Shown here: piece after piece, positions 1 to 11,227 of the stretch
Layout of the letters: every line of letters starts with the position of its first letter
Position numbering within the stretch: position 1 is the stretch's first letter
Origin: Drosophila miranda
Taxonomy: Eukaryota > Arthropoda > Insecta > Diptera > Drosophilidae
NCBI RefSeq assembly: GCF_003369915.1
Contig: NW_022881603.1
Location: forward strand, 43,074,624 to 43,138,623
Length of the DNA: 64,000 bases
Direction of reading: 5' to 3'
Translations under genes and position numbers: made by a program
The notes under the pieces: generated by a model
Told to the model about the DNA's origin: nothing
The model's input: only the letters and a program-made list of their open reading frames with translations
Databases searched by the model: none

Positions 1-1319
1 TTGGCCAGAGGACGCGTTCGGTCCTCAATCGCTCAAGATCTTTTCGGACCGTACTACGCTAGCTGAAAAGAAAGTTCCCGGACTCGAGGCTCCCAATAAG
101 GAAATAAGGAACTAGGAATAGGGTCAGAGAAGTGCATTTAAATATTTAACAAAATGTTTCTTTAATTTAAAAAAGTCTTTTAATTATTCCGGTGTTGCTT
201 CAAAAAAAAAGTGTTACATTCTATATGTGCCTTTAATACGATTACTTACAAATCCCAAGCGAGCACATTCTTCAAAGTAATGGGACATGACGTGATATAC
301 GCCCTCTGATATCTATAATAGCATGCAATTACATTCTTGTGCCGAAGATCTGCATATGTATTCCATATCACACATTGGATCATACCTCCTTCGATGCCAT
401 TTTCTAAAACATACAATTATACATATAGTCTACCCACATATGTATGTACCATTTTAACTATCATATCATTCGTGCTTCTGTTTTGTGTCAATTATATCGT
501 ATATTCTTGGTCAAAGGACTTTTAACAAGCCATTTTATGTAAATTATTTGGAATAGATGAGTTCCACTCCGGAAACTTTTATAAGCTAATTTATGAGCTA
601 GGTTACTGCGGATTTATGGTTATTTATACCCCCATAAAATGTTGTTGTCCTTTGGAACAAATCGGAGGAGCCAACAACAATCCCATGCGCATTAACAAAG
701 TATTGTAATTGTTTCATAAATTTTAATTTATAGTATAAGACAGACGGAAAGGCTTATAAATAACACTCTGCCATGATTACGCTAATCTTAACCCACTCAC
801 TTGACTATGTTAGTCAAGTATTTGGGGGAATTCAAAAAATGAAATGACTCCATTGAGCGCTCAGATACGATATCGGGAGGGGGCTACCACATACCGCTGA
901 TTTAGAATCGCCTTTATTGCCAACAGTCAAAGTGAGTGAAATTATAGGCGGTCTTTAGGGCCATATGGCTATAGAGCCATAAAGCAAAATTTTATGAATG
1001 CAGTCCAGTGTTTTTTATTTGCGGATCCCCAGCCCCAGGCACCGATTCCAGTCGCTGGCGATAAAGATCTGCTCGTATCTGGAATCTTTTTGCTAAGTCT
1101 ATTGTAATACTTGAAAGCTCCAAGCTGTCGATAAGATACGAACGGGATGCGCCTAGCAACCCTTCAATGGACTAGCACAAGCTGCAAATGGACGAACGAA
1201 AGCGAATCTCGTACCGGGGGTCATTGATAGTCGCCTACTCGTGTCGATTCATCATGTGATTGAATTCCCCGTAACAACGATCAATTTCTCATTCATTTTC
1301 GGTATCTCTGTGCTTGTAG
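1..1319. other. 5' flank of the transporter gene, no gene seen
   Basis: AT-rich non-coding DNA. I see no open frame with family features on either strand and no clear transposon end. The last ~120 bases before the ATG at 1320 are probably 5' UTR and promoter of the SLC36 gene, but I cannot place a transcription start. Confidence 0.4.
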
Positions 1320-3673
1320 ATGACAGATAATGCAGGATTTAAGCCAGATGCGGAGGTGTTTGCTTCGGCAGGCGACAATCCACCCGCCTATTCAACATCA
1401 ACATCAGCGATCTCGTTGAACGACTTCAATTCGAAGTGAGTACTTGAACTCTCTGTAGGTCATCTCGTATCTGGACTTTAAACATTTTACTCTCTCTTTT
1501 TCGCATGCAGAGCCAACTTGACAGAGAAGAATCAGCTCGCACTCTCCGAGGATCCCTATAGTCCCTTTGAGCATCGCGATTCAAAAGGAGCAAGTACTGG
1601 AGGCGCTTTGGCACATTTGCTCAAGAGTTCCCTGGGCACAGGAATTCTAGCCATGCCTATGGCCTTTCACAACGCCGGCCTGGTCTTTGGAATGTGCATG
1701 ACGCTCATCGTTGGCTTCCTCTGCACCCACTGTGTTCACATATTGGTAAGCAAATCGATCTAAGACTTAGCACCTGATTTAGGCTGTTGACTTAAAAAAT
1801 TACCAAATAAACCATTACCAGCCGAGCTGACGTATTTGTGAGTTCGCTGAAGTAGCTCAAGGTGCTGTCTTAAGTCATCTGTCAATAGAATTTGAAAGGC
1901 CTTGATAAGGCGTGCAACAGATAGTCCAGCTATTTTATTCCACACCTCTGGAAGCCAGACATACCGCGATATGGTCTAATCAGAGAGAGATAAATACAAT
2001 TTATATTTATATCAGCAATCAAGCTAAGTTTTATTGTTGATTTTATTTATGATCATGCATTTCCGATTATCGCAAATCCTTCAACACATAACTTCCCAGA
2101 ATTTAGACGTACTTCACATTCCAGACAGTTGTACAAAACCGAGTGCGACTAAAAATCACATTCAGATGCCAAGAAAGCCCAAGTCACCGATCTATACATA
2201 TTAATAATCCACTTGAGACATACAGATTTATAGCGCAAACATTTTGTACAGTAATTTTAAACCTTTGTCTGTCGTCATTTTAAATAATGTTTACTACTAA
2301 GAGATGACTTGAACTCTCCAGATAGACCCGATGCTTAGCTTTCACTCCGCTTTCAAGAGCTTTCAAGCTCTCCTGTTAGCACTCCACCTTGAATTTGCCT
2401 TTTCTATTCAAGTTCACTCATGATAATAATCAATAATAAAAACTGAATACCTGGTTTCGATCCAACTGGTTTATTTGTGATATGAAGAACTTATTTATCG
2501 TATATTTCTTTATTTCAGGTGAAAACTTCGCACAACATTTGCCGCGATGCTAAGGTTCCAGCTCTGGGATTCGCTGAGACGGCTGGGAAGGTGTTCGAGT
2601 ACGGTCCCAAGGGCATGCGGCCCTATTCAAACTTTGCCAAGTACGTAGAGAAGTCAAATCTCACTGCATTAAGCAACAACAAAAAATTTAACAATAATAT
2701 GCATTGTTTCAGGCAATTTGTGGATATTGGCTTGATGGCCACCTACTATGCGGCGGCCTGTGTGTACATCGTGTTCATTGCTACCTCCTTCCACGACGTC
2801 ATCAACTTCAATTGCAACCTGAACTGGGATGTACGAATCTATATTGCCCTAACGGTTATTCCGTGTCTGTTAATCGGACAGATCCGGAATCTCAAGTGGC
2901 TGGTTCCGTTCTCGCTGATGGCCAATGTGTTCATTGTGGTTACCTTCGTGATTGTCCTGTACTACATGTTTGACGAGCCACTAGTCTACTCTGATAAGCC
3001 GCTGATCGCCCCGGCCGCGCACATTCCCCTCTTCTTTGCGACGGTCATCTTCGCAATGGAGGGAATTGGTGTAGTGATGCCCGTGGAGAACTCAATGCGC
3101 AAGCCTCAGCAATTCCTCGGATGTCCTGGTGTTCTTAACACGGCTATGATAACTGTGGTGCTGCTCTACGCGATCATTGGCTTCTTTGGCTATGTGAGAT
3201 TCGGGGACACGGTCCGTGGCAGCATCACGCTCAATCTGCCTGAGGGCTCCTGGTTGGGCGACACGGCCAAGCTTCTGATGGCAGTGGCCATTCTGTTCAC
3301 CTTTGGCCTACAGTTCTACGTGCCTAACGAGATCCTCTGGCGCAAGATCAACCACAAGTTCAGCCCTGAGAAGCACAACATTACACAGATCATGATGCGC
3401 AGTGGCATTATTCTGGTGAGCGGAGGCGTGGCCGCGGCTATTCCCAACCTGGAACCGTTTATCAGCTTGGTGGGCGCCGTGTTCTTCTCACTGCTAGGCA
3501 TCTTTGTTCCCAGCTTCGTTGAGACCGTTTACCTTTATCCCGATCGTCTGGGTTGTTGCAATTGGAAGATTGTAAAGAATATTATTTTGGGCATTCTGTC
3601 CATCCTAGCTTTGATTGCTGGTGCCGTGGCCAGCATTGGGGAAATCATTGAGATGTACAGCGGCGATGACTAA
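1320..3673 (+). CDS. SLC36-type proton-coupled amino-acid transporter, four exons, intact
   Basis: Coding exons read as 1320..1435, 1511..1745, 2519..2640 and 2713..3673, all with GT/AG borders and matching phases, giving about 477 residues. The first ~60 residues are hydrophilic and cytosolic-looking. The AAAP/SLC36 core starts with GGALAHLLKSSLGTGILAMP, the helix-1 signature of the family, and about ten more hydrophobic segments follow. The family moves small neutral amino acids with protons across plasma or lysosomal membranes. The length fits fly SLC36 proteins. It resembles the CG8785/CG1139/pathetic group; I recall CG8785 as a possible orthologue but cannot check, so no symbol is given. 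The gene is convergent with Iswi, about 720 bases away. No frameshift or stop is seen, so this copy looks functional. A possible polyadenylation signal AATAAA lies near 4051. Confidence 0.88.
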
Positions 3674-4397
3674 TGGGATTTCTAAAGTTCCCATCCCACC
3701 CATCGTACATGGACGATGGACGATGGTAGTATTAAATACGATGCAGGTACCCCTACAGATGGAATCGAAAACTGAGACAGAGAGATGAGAGTTTGAGTTC
3801 AAAGCGCAGTCATCTAGCTCCGCCCCGCGGCGACAAGGCGGTGTCGGAGCCAATGCCGATGCCGCTGACTGCATGAATAAGATGATATTAATGTTTAAGT
3901 CTTTATGTGTGTGCATGTATAAGTGCCTCGTGACACCAAAACTGCTAAACTGCAATTCATAGAATTTATAAATGTTATTATGTTAAGTCTATAAAGAGAA
4001 TGCTTCTGAAAATGAGATTGAAATTGTTTCCCTCCTCCGTTTACTTTCTAGAATAAAGGTCGGATAAACTGTTCATTAGGAATACTCATTGATCTGATGT
4101 TGCAATATATAAATATAATAATTAAGTTCTTAAAATCAAAGTACAAATACGTGGAATAGAATACAGCGGCGCGCAATGATATTATAGTTGAATTGTTGAA
4201 TGCATATTTGTTGTGGGCTGTGGTGGCTGTTGGGGCAACTGAACTAAGAGCTACGTTCATACATATCTATGTATTTGTCTATGCAGAGTGAAATATTAAG
4301 TAATCTGTTGTCTTTGCTCTGGAACTGCAACTAATGATTGGAAAAGCCAAATCTCAAGTGAATATCTTGCGATCGTGCATTCCGTTCAGTAACTTTT
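3674..4397. other. Convergent intergenic / 3' UTR interval
   Basis: Sequence between the stop of the transporter gene (+) and the stop of Iswi (-). It should hold both 3' UTRs. No separate gene is visible. Confidence 0.5.
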
Positions 4398-7300
4398 TTA
4401 CTTCTTCTTCTTCTTGGAACTGCTGCTGGTGGCCACCACATCGTTCTTGCGCTTCTGATTGGCCTTGGGCTGGGGCGTTTGTGCTGGAGTGCTGTTGTGG
4501 CTTCCACTGCCACTAGAAATGCTGCCTTTCGGCGTCTTTTTCTTCTTCTCGGCGCGTTCCTTTTCCTCCAATTCAATATTCTCGCGTTCGATGAGCGTAA
4601 TCAAGGTGTTGCAACGACGTTGAAGTTCGAGAGCTGTGCGCGACTTGATAAACCAATCGAAGCGGAACTGCGGCGATGCTCTGTCAAATTGCATCATAAC
4701 AAACAATAGAATAAGTAAGAGTTTCAGATTTTGCAGACTTCTCCACTTACCTTATAGCCGCTCTCAGCTCCTCGTAGACATTCTCCTTGTCAAAGCCAAG
4801 CTTGTGCAGCATGCAGACCAGGAAACGATCTTCGATCTCGGTATAGTTTTTTCCCTTGTTGTTGCCGTATTGCAGACGCAGCTGGTGGAAGGGTGCTCGA
4901 TACCTTGACATCTTTAAAGAGATGTGATATTCATTAAATGTGATACATCTTTTACAAATAAATAAATCATCCGACAAACCTTTTGATCCAGGGCCTTCTT
5001 GATCGACAGCCGTCGCTGAATCTTTCCCTCACCTCGCTCAATCTGTCCCATAATTCGTTCAATGTCCTGCAGCTCTGTGCATCGCTCCCAGAACACGGCG
5101 TTGTACTCAATAACCTCTTCGGGAGTCTTGCCCTCCACGTCCTTGGCTATATTGTCAATGTCATCACGTCCGTACTTCTCGTTGGCCTTGATGAACTGAT
5201 TGAAGTCCCTCTTGGTCCAGGCCGTGAAGCCGTGGGAGAGAAGGTTCTCTTTCTCGATGATTTCGTCTTCGGTGAGGGGCTCGGCCTCGTCAATCTTTCG
5301 CTGTTCCTCCCTCTGAATTTTGTTGGCTTCCGAGCCGAGTTCTGTATTCTTGGGCACCTTGTAATTGACAGTCTTTCGGAAATAGTAGATCTCTTGGTCG
5401 AGCAGCTCGAACAGGCGGGGCGGAAAGAACTGGAAGTCCTGGACAATAGGGTGCTTGGGTGGGCGTGGGGCCTTAGGGGCTTTGGGCTCGGAGACGCGCA
5501 GGGCTTCCCTGAAATAGGCGTCCACGGCATAGTTCGCCTTACGCTCACGCTTCGGTGGCTCAATCCAGTTTCCAAGTGCGTTCTGCTTCTGCTTCTCACG
5601 CCAATCCTCGCCCTCAAACTGATAGACAGACGAAGTGCCGGCCTCGCCATTCGTGTCCATGGTGAAAGTCCGCAACGAGCTCTCTCCCATGCTATCAAGT
5701 TGGGCCTTCTGCTCAGCCGTTTTAGCCTCACCGCGCTCCAGTATGACATCGATATCCTCGTCGGTGATGTCAGTTTCCTTCGAATTAAATACTTGGCTGG
5801 CTCCGAATCTAATAATGTTAAGCATTTCATCTTTGTTAATTTGACTGGAGCGGTTGTCAACAAGGCGGCCACCCTGAATGACCATTTTGTCCAGCCTCAG
5901 CTTGACCTCGGCCCTCTCTACGATCTTCTCCTCTACAGTGCTCTCTGTGATCAAGCGAAAAACTCTCACTTGCTTCTTCTGACCGATACGATGTGCACGA
6001 TCCATAGCCTGCAAGTCCATTTGGGGATTCCAATCGGAGTCATAGATAATGACAACATCGGCGGTGGCCAGATTAATGCCCAGGCCTCCAGCTCTTGTGG
6101 ACAACATGAAGACGAATTTTGTACTATTCTCCATATTATATTCCTGGATCTGTCGGTTGCGGTCTTCGTGAGGCGTTTGACCATCCAGCCGACAGTAGTT
6201 ATAGTTCTTCCAATGGCAATAGTCCTCTAGAATATCGAGCATGCGGGTCATTTGGGAGAAGATCAAAACACGTGATCCCTGTTCCTGGAGTTTGGGCAAG
6301 AGTTTATCCAGAATGGCCATTTTTCCAGAATTGTAAACCAGATGAGTGTCCGTGGTATATGGAGGGCCCGGCTCGGCTCCATCAAACAGATAGGGGTGAT
6401 TGGTGCACTTGCGCAGCTGCATGAGGATATTTTGCAGACGCATCTTCTCCACTTTACCAGCTCCGTTAACAATGTCAATGTCCTTCAGCAGTACCTTGGT
6501 GTACCAATCTCTTTGCATCTTGGAAAGACCAACGAATATCTTCATTTCCTTCTTGGGCTTCAGACGCTTTTCCACCTCGGACTTTAGACGACGCAGCAAA
6601 AAGGGTTTAAGCACGGCATGCAGTCTCGTGATGAGGGCATCATCTCCCAGGCATGTGTTTGTGTTGAACCATTCATCAAAGTCCTCCGCCGAGTTAAATA
6701 CATCGGGCAAGAGAAAGTTCAGCAGGGCCCAGAGCTCGTGGAGATTGTTCTGCAATGGGGTACCGGTGATGAGCAGCCTATTAGCTGTTTTGAACTCCCG
6801 GAGTATCTCCGACAGCTTGGATTTCTCGTTCTTGATGCGATGCGCCTCGTCAATAACCAGATAACGCCAATTGAACTTCTTGAATACGGACTTTTCACGT
6901 ATGCACATCTCGTAGGATGTCACGCAAACATCCCACTTGCCCGGCATCAACACATCACGGATGAAAGTGTTGCGAGTGTCCTGGTCACCAATCAGGCAAA
7001 CGGCCTGCAGCGATGGGCACCATTTCTTGAACTCATTCACCCAATTCTGTAGCGTGGACTTGGGAACAATCACGATGTGGGGACCAGCTTGGTTTCTGCA
7101 GGATAATCAGAATGCTCTGAGTACTTTTGAAGCGTATCACATTTGGATAACTCACTTGAAATGTTTGAGATACCCAAGAAGAGAGATGGTCTGTAGAGTC
7201 TTACCCAAACCCATTTCATCGGCCAGAATGCCGTTGATGCCATTCTCGTACAGTGAGATCATCCAGTTGAGACCACGAACTTGATAGTCGCGCATTTCCC

Positions 7301-7865
7301 CACCCTTAATGTAGGTAGGGGAAGCATCGAAACGAAATAGTTCCTTTGTAGCCGTATCCTCGGCCAATAACTCTTCATCCTCCTCCTGCTCTGTTTTGCG
7401 ATGACGATGACTACAGGGACAGTGGGCATAAGTACGCGTAAAGAAATATAAAATTATATGCATTTACTCAGCCAATTCCTTATCCTTATCTCTATCCTTA
7501 TCCTTCTCTTTTTCTTTATCCTTGATCTTTTTGGGTCTGCCTTTTGGCTTTGTGGGACTCTTGGCGCTGTTTGTCATGAAATGGGTGAATATTTCAGCAG
7601 TTTGTTTTAGCAGAAAATCGAACCGCCGACTCCGGTCGGCTTCAATCTTGTTGTCGAACTCTGCCTCCTTCTCCCCGAGGAGCTGGTGGCCGCATCGGAA
7701 GTGGTTTCATTCTGCGGAAAGGCGAAGAACAATTTTAGAATATTCTACGCTTCACCGACACCGCCTATGGCGTCACTAATCGTAAATATATTGAATTTCA
7801 CTCAGCTTTCTACATACAGAGTTCTCCTCGGTGGCGTCGACGGAGGCAGCATCCGTTTTGGACAT
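4398..7865 (-). CDS. Iswi: ISWI chromatin-remodelling ATPase, six exons, with a 1-nt frameshift in exon 2
   Basis: Exons in reading order: 7865..7818, 7711..7468, 7410..7156, 7095..4980, 4911..4751, 4680..4398. All introns are GT/AG. The start was chosen because [15 protein letters not shown] matches the known ISWI N-terminus. ISWI is the nuclear ATPase of NURF, ACF and CHRAC and slides nucleosomes. Visible are an acidic/lysine-rich N-terminus, Walker A (DEMGLGKT, ~residue 164), the DEAH box ([10 protein letters not shown], ~260), helicase C motifs ending in the arginine-finger stretch [16 protein letters not shown], then HAND, SANT and SLIDE, and a poly-lysine tail. Expected length ~1,035 residues, near the ~1,027 of D. 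melanogaster. Oddity: the exon lengths sum to 3,107, which is not a multiple of three. One G is missing from a G run near 7672-7676, so translation would leave frame at ~residue 30 and stop about 20 codons later. All other exons are open. It may be a decaying copy or a base-calling error. Confidence 0.93.
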
Positions 7866-8140
7866 TTTCTTAATGCCGGTGTCGTGCCTTTATTTAATGT
7901 TCAATTAAAACTGTCCTTGCTTTCGCAGTGCACAAAAGGTTCTCGTCAGTTTGTACTGGGTACGTCTGTGCAAACTGAAAATTGTATGGGTCAGTGAGTT
8001 TCGTTATAGAACCATTTATGCAATTACGTTCATATAATCTGAGAAAAAAAAACACTTTCTTGAACACAAAATACACAAAAAATGCGCTTACATGCGATTT
8101 TTAGAGGGAAGTTGGCGTCGCCGGGTTGTATATATTTTTA

Positions 8141-8148
8141 TATCGATA
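8141..8148. promoter_or_regulatory. DRE-type motif TATCGATA upstream of Iswi
   Basis: Perfect palindromic TATCGATA about 275 bases upstream of the Iswi start codon. This is the DNA-replication-related element bound by DREF/BEAF-32 at fly housekeeping promoters, which suits a ubiquitous remodeller. Function is inferred from sequence and position only. Confidence 0.5.
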
Positions 8149-8339
8149 TATGTTTAAGTGATATTTCTTTGGTTGAAAAAGATCGAAATCGGTATTTTTG
8201 TGCGATAGTCGGAACGTCTCTGAATTCGAAGGAAAATTTAACGATGTCCTTATATTTTTTACTGTTTGGGTACTGTAAATGTAGAACAATGGCATTCCAT
8301 AAAGAAAACCTAATGGTTATGGTAATGATGATGCGTCGG

Positions 8340-9200
8340 TATTGGCTGGGAAGTTTCCTCTTTGTTCCAGTCCCACCTGAACGATAGGTGGCCAGGGCTG
8401 AGGACGACGCGCCATCTAGCGGAAGTCCAGGGAGGCTCGATGGTGTATTGGGTCATCGGGGGAGCTGGAGCCGTACTGGGGATATAAGGAATAGAATAGG
8501 ATTAGTTATATGTATTAGTAAGGGAAAAAGGGATAAATAGGAGTGAAAATATTAGAAAACGTGGATTGGATTATGGAAATCGTGGAGCGTGGACGGAAGA
8601 GTAACGTCGAAATTTGAAATTTTGTGCTTAAAACAGAAAGTTTGAACCGGCAAGGAATATAGCCACCAGAACCGGTCCAGAAGGTTTCCTGGAGAGGAAC
8701 ACTCGAGTTCGAGAAAGTCGACTGCAGAGAAGAAGACTGTCCGACGTGAACCTGAGTGAGTTCGTTCCAGTTGCGCGTGTGTGAGCCAAGAAGCGCGGGA
8801 CGTGTGAAGGGGGAGGGTGAAAGAGGACGATTTAGCTGCCAGGGCGATTCTAGCCACATCGCACGATCGTTGCATCGCCTTCCAGTGCGTGCCACACGTT
8901 TGGTCTCATTCACCACGTAGGTTAGGTTCAGGCGGTAGCCTGGGGGAGTGATGAAACCCTCCCAAGCTCACTTGGACCTGTAGAAGGTCCGTTGTGGTGA
9001 TTCACCACGTAAAAACCCCGAAACCCTATTTACACACACACACGCGCACACGTATACACGGACCTATATAAATTTAGGGCTGACCGGCCACGGCGAGTGA
9101 CCGCCCACGTCGTTTGAACTTAAATAAAAAACATAATCCGCACTCCAAACACCGTTCCACATTAAATGTTATTTTGTTCCGTGTGTTGTCCTTTATTTAG
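8340..9200 (+). repeat. LTR-like or other transposon remnant, unclassified
   Basis: GC-richer than its surroundings and without coding potential. A TATA-like TATATAAAT (~9065) is followed ~60 bases later by AATAAA (~9123). The stretch ACTTAAATAAAAAACATAATCC resembles the poly(A) end of the gypsy LTR later in the window. No matching LTR, primer site or target duplication was found, so the call stays weak. It may be a solo LTR or part of one. Confidence 0.3.
8908..9011. mobile_element. 80-bp insert flanked by a 12-bp direct repeat
   Basis: ATTCACCACGTA occurs at 8908..8919 and again at 9000..9011. Between them are 80 bases that begin GGTTAGGTTCAGGCGGTAGC and end with GTTGTGGTG. A perfect 12-bp duplication around a short block is what a 5'-truncated LINE or SINE-like insertion leaves. 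No poly(A) or tRNA-like box was recognised, so the family is unknown. Confidence 0.5.
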
Positions 9201-9341
9201 TATTTAGTATTAGCTTAAACTGTTTAACGTAAAATCTTGGCCATTGAAAAAAAAAAATATGTAAAAACACCAACACCTTTCACGAACCTAAATCTGCGAT
9301 CAGCTGTTCAGTTCCAGAAGACTAACCCTTAGTGGGTGACG

Positions 9342-9342
<1 letters not shown>

Positions 9343-9375
<33 letters not shown>
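9343..9375 (+). repeat. Uninterrupted run of 33 G
   Basis: Thirty-three consecutive G. It could form a G-quadruplex, or be inflated by long-read or polymerase error. The adjoining DNA (9201-9342 and 9376-10010) has no recognisable gene or repeat family. Confidence 0.9.
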
Positions 9376-9376
<1 letters not shown>

Positions 9377-10010
9377 CCCGTCAGTCCACCGTATTTGGTC
9401 GAGCGATTTGTGGAAAAATATTGTTTATTGTTTTTTTCCCGGGGACCCTTAACAAGAGCTCTTGGTAGGTTAAGTCTCCGTAGGGGCCCGAGTTAAATTA
9501 ACTCCCGTAAAACTGGATCCACTCATCTACACATATTCCATTACGTATGGGTGAGGGTATCCCTGTTGGTTGAACGAAATTTCAGCAGTTATTTCCGTGT
9601 TTGCCTTTGTGTCGAACGTTTTGGTGTTTCTTTTTGGTTAGTGATAATTTTGAGTATATCTATTTATTAATGAGAAAGATGAAATTGTCAATTTATAATT
9701 ATTAAAGCTTGGATATATACTGAAGCATGATGCAGTAAATTAAAATAGAGGGAGGACGCGTGGCGTAAGCCATGGATTAGGCCAGCCGTTACCGTTCCAG
9801 CAGAGGGTGGCCAAAATGAACGTTGTGTTCGGTCACAGGTAGGGCGGGCGCGCGAAGTGATAACACCCAAGCTTCACCCACTTGATAACCGTCTGTTTAT
9901 GATTTTCTTTGTCTTTAGGTTGTTGTTAGTTTTGATGTCCCGAGAAGTATTATGTTTCCTTTTTTGTCTACATTTGGCGGGCAAGGGGAACTACCCAGCC
10001 CTGGGGTCGA
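9376..10010. other. Non-coding interval, nothing recognised
   Basis: Mixed-composition DNA between the G run and the left edge of the duplicated PRELI/TMEM14 unit. No family-like ORF, LTR pair or Helitron end seen. Confidence 0.35.
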
Positions 10011-10022
10011 CAGTTTACTTAC

Positions 10023-10337
10023 CATTATCTTCTTCATGCCCAGATTGCGGGTGAATGTGGTGAACGTCTTCGCAACCGGATCCAGCACCGAATCCTCAAC
10101 AATCTTGACCGGCACATTGTTGTAGAACCGAGATCCCCATTTGGGCACCGGATTAGTCTTTGAAAGCAATCTCCGCGAGTATAACTTGCCATCCCGTACT
10201 TCCCGTTGGATAGTGTCTTCGGTGAGGACGTGTGAGCTGGAGGGATTCGGGTAGCGGTTTCAGTAAGCAACTACAACATTCTTCCAGCTGTAATCGAAGA
10301 CTGCCTCTGTGCGGTAACTGGACGCCGCGATGACCAT
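10023..10337 (-). pseudogene. prel: PRELI-domain gene fragment (prel-like), copy A, nonsense mutation
   Basis: A single 105-codon exon from ATG (10337) to a GT splice donor after 10023. PRELI/MSF1 proteins are mitochondrial intermembrane-space carriers of phosphatidic acid and related lipids. The domain signature is clear: aromatic-rich start (VFDYSW), [22 protein letters not shown], then [12 protein letters not shown]. The Trp codon in the YWNRYPNP motif is TGA, which ends the protein about 35 residues in. The next exon, present in copy B, is absent here because the duplication edge falls in the following intron. It is therefore doubly disabled. The symbol rests on similarity to fly prel (CG8806) as I remember it. 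Confidence 0.75.
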
Positions 10338-10532
10338 GACGGCGGCAATCAACTGATAAGCCCGCTCGTCAGCGCGTGCCTTACCGAAAACAAAAGTGAA
10401 TTCCTCACCAATTCACGCCGGACTGCGTCCCTGAACTAAAATAAAGAGACAAAAAGAGAAAATCAATTGCAATCGCATGTTTCAGATATAAATAGCAATC
10501 GGCAAATTGACAATTGCCTCGAGCATCGGGAC

Positions 10533-10784
10533 CTACCAGCCTTTAACCTTTGGTGTGTGCACAGCACCAGAGTGCAGTGGGGGACCCCTTTCTTGGGGCA
10601 CGATGTGGTTTTTGTTATGAATAATTCGTCCCCTGCCACTTTTTGTGGGCGCCCACACGTCTGTGGCAAGAAATTTGTTGTGTAACTGCGTCACAGACAG
10701 GCTAACTCGAAAACTGTGAATTTCTTTGTCTTTGGGCCTTTTCTCATTAATCGGAATGCTCTCCGACGTTAACTGTTTCGTCAT
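10533..10784 (-). CDS. Small uncharacterised ORF (83 codons), divergent to TMEM14
   Basis: Open from ATG at 10784 to TAG at 10533; a longer start at 10838 is also in frame. Basic, with motifs such as DVWAPTKSGRGRIIHNKNH. I do not recognise a family. Just before the stop the sequence reads GGCTG/GTAGGT, a good splice donor, so this may be a 5' exon of a spliced gene lying between TMEM14 and PRELI, not a whole protein. In copy B the fifth codon is TGA and the far end is cut by the gypsy element. It could also be a chance ORF in promoter or UTR DNA. Confidence 0.35.
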   Translation of the reverse strand: MTKQLTSESIPINEKRPKDKEIHSFRVSLSVTQLHNKFLATDVWAPTKSGRGRIIHNKNHIVPQERGPPLHSGAVHTPKVKGW

Positions 10785-10864
10785 AATGGCACCTGTGAGT
10801 TTCATTCCTACTGTTTTATTTAATTTCATCCATTTCATTTAGTTCGCACCTGGTCCAAAGGCCA

Positions 10865-11170
10865 CTGCTGTCACACTTTGCAAGAGGGAGTGGAATTATC
10901 GATATCGGAATACCATAAACGTTCACCCTGCTGCTGTCACACTTCTTTCAACTTGTATTGATCGCCTTTTGTATTGATAAGCTGTCACACCTTGTTGTGC
11001 TAGCACACCGTGTAAAATTAATCTAGAAATCCCTCTTATAGTGATTGATCTGCCTTATAATCCAGATCGTTTAAGATACATTTTATTTAAAATTTCGGAA
11101 AATAAAATCTAGTTATTCACAAAAATATTAAAATTATATATATCGTATATCGATATCGATAGCTACTAGT
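10865..11170. promoter_or_regulatory. Housekeeping-type promoter of TMEM14 copy A (DREs and TGTCACAC boxes)
   Basis: Three CTGTCACAC boxes (~10868, ~10931, ~10981) resemble the fly core-promoter Motif 1 (GGTCACACT). One TATCGATA lies at 10897..10904 and two overlapping copies at 11148..11161, 67 bases before the TMEM14 ATG. The layout is kept in copy B, where the paired DREs are at 51806..51819. The spacing between the divergent ORF and TMEM14 suggests a bidirectional promoter. Function is inferred from motifs. Confidence 0.5.
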
Positions 11171-11227
11171 TTTTCTTGTGCAACAAAAAAAAATTTGTTT
11201 TTTAATTGTTAAGTATAGCAATTTAAA

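Noticed and set aside
337..525. 62-codon ORF in the left flank
   Set aside because: AT-rich, no conserved motif, no splice or promoter context; chance ORF.
4983..6230. 415-codon plus-strand ORF
   Set aside because: Exact antisense shadow of Iswi exon 4; the codon pattern and domain evidence are all on the minus strand.
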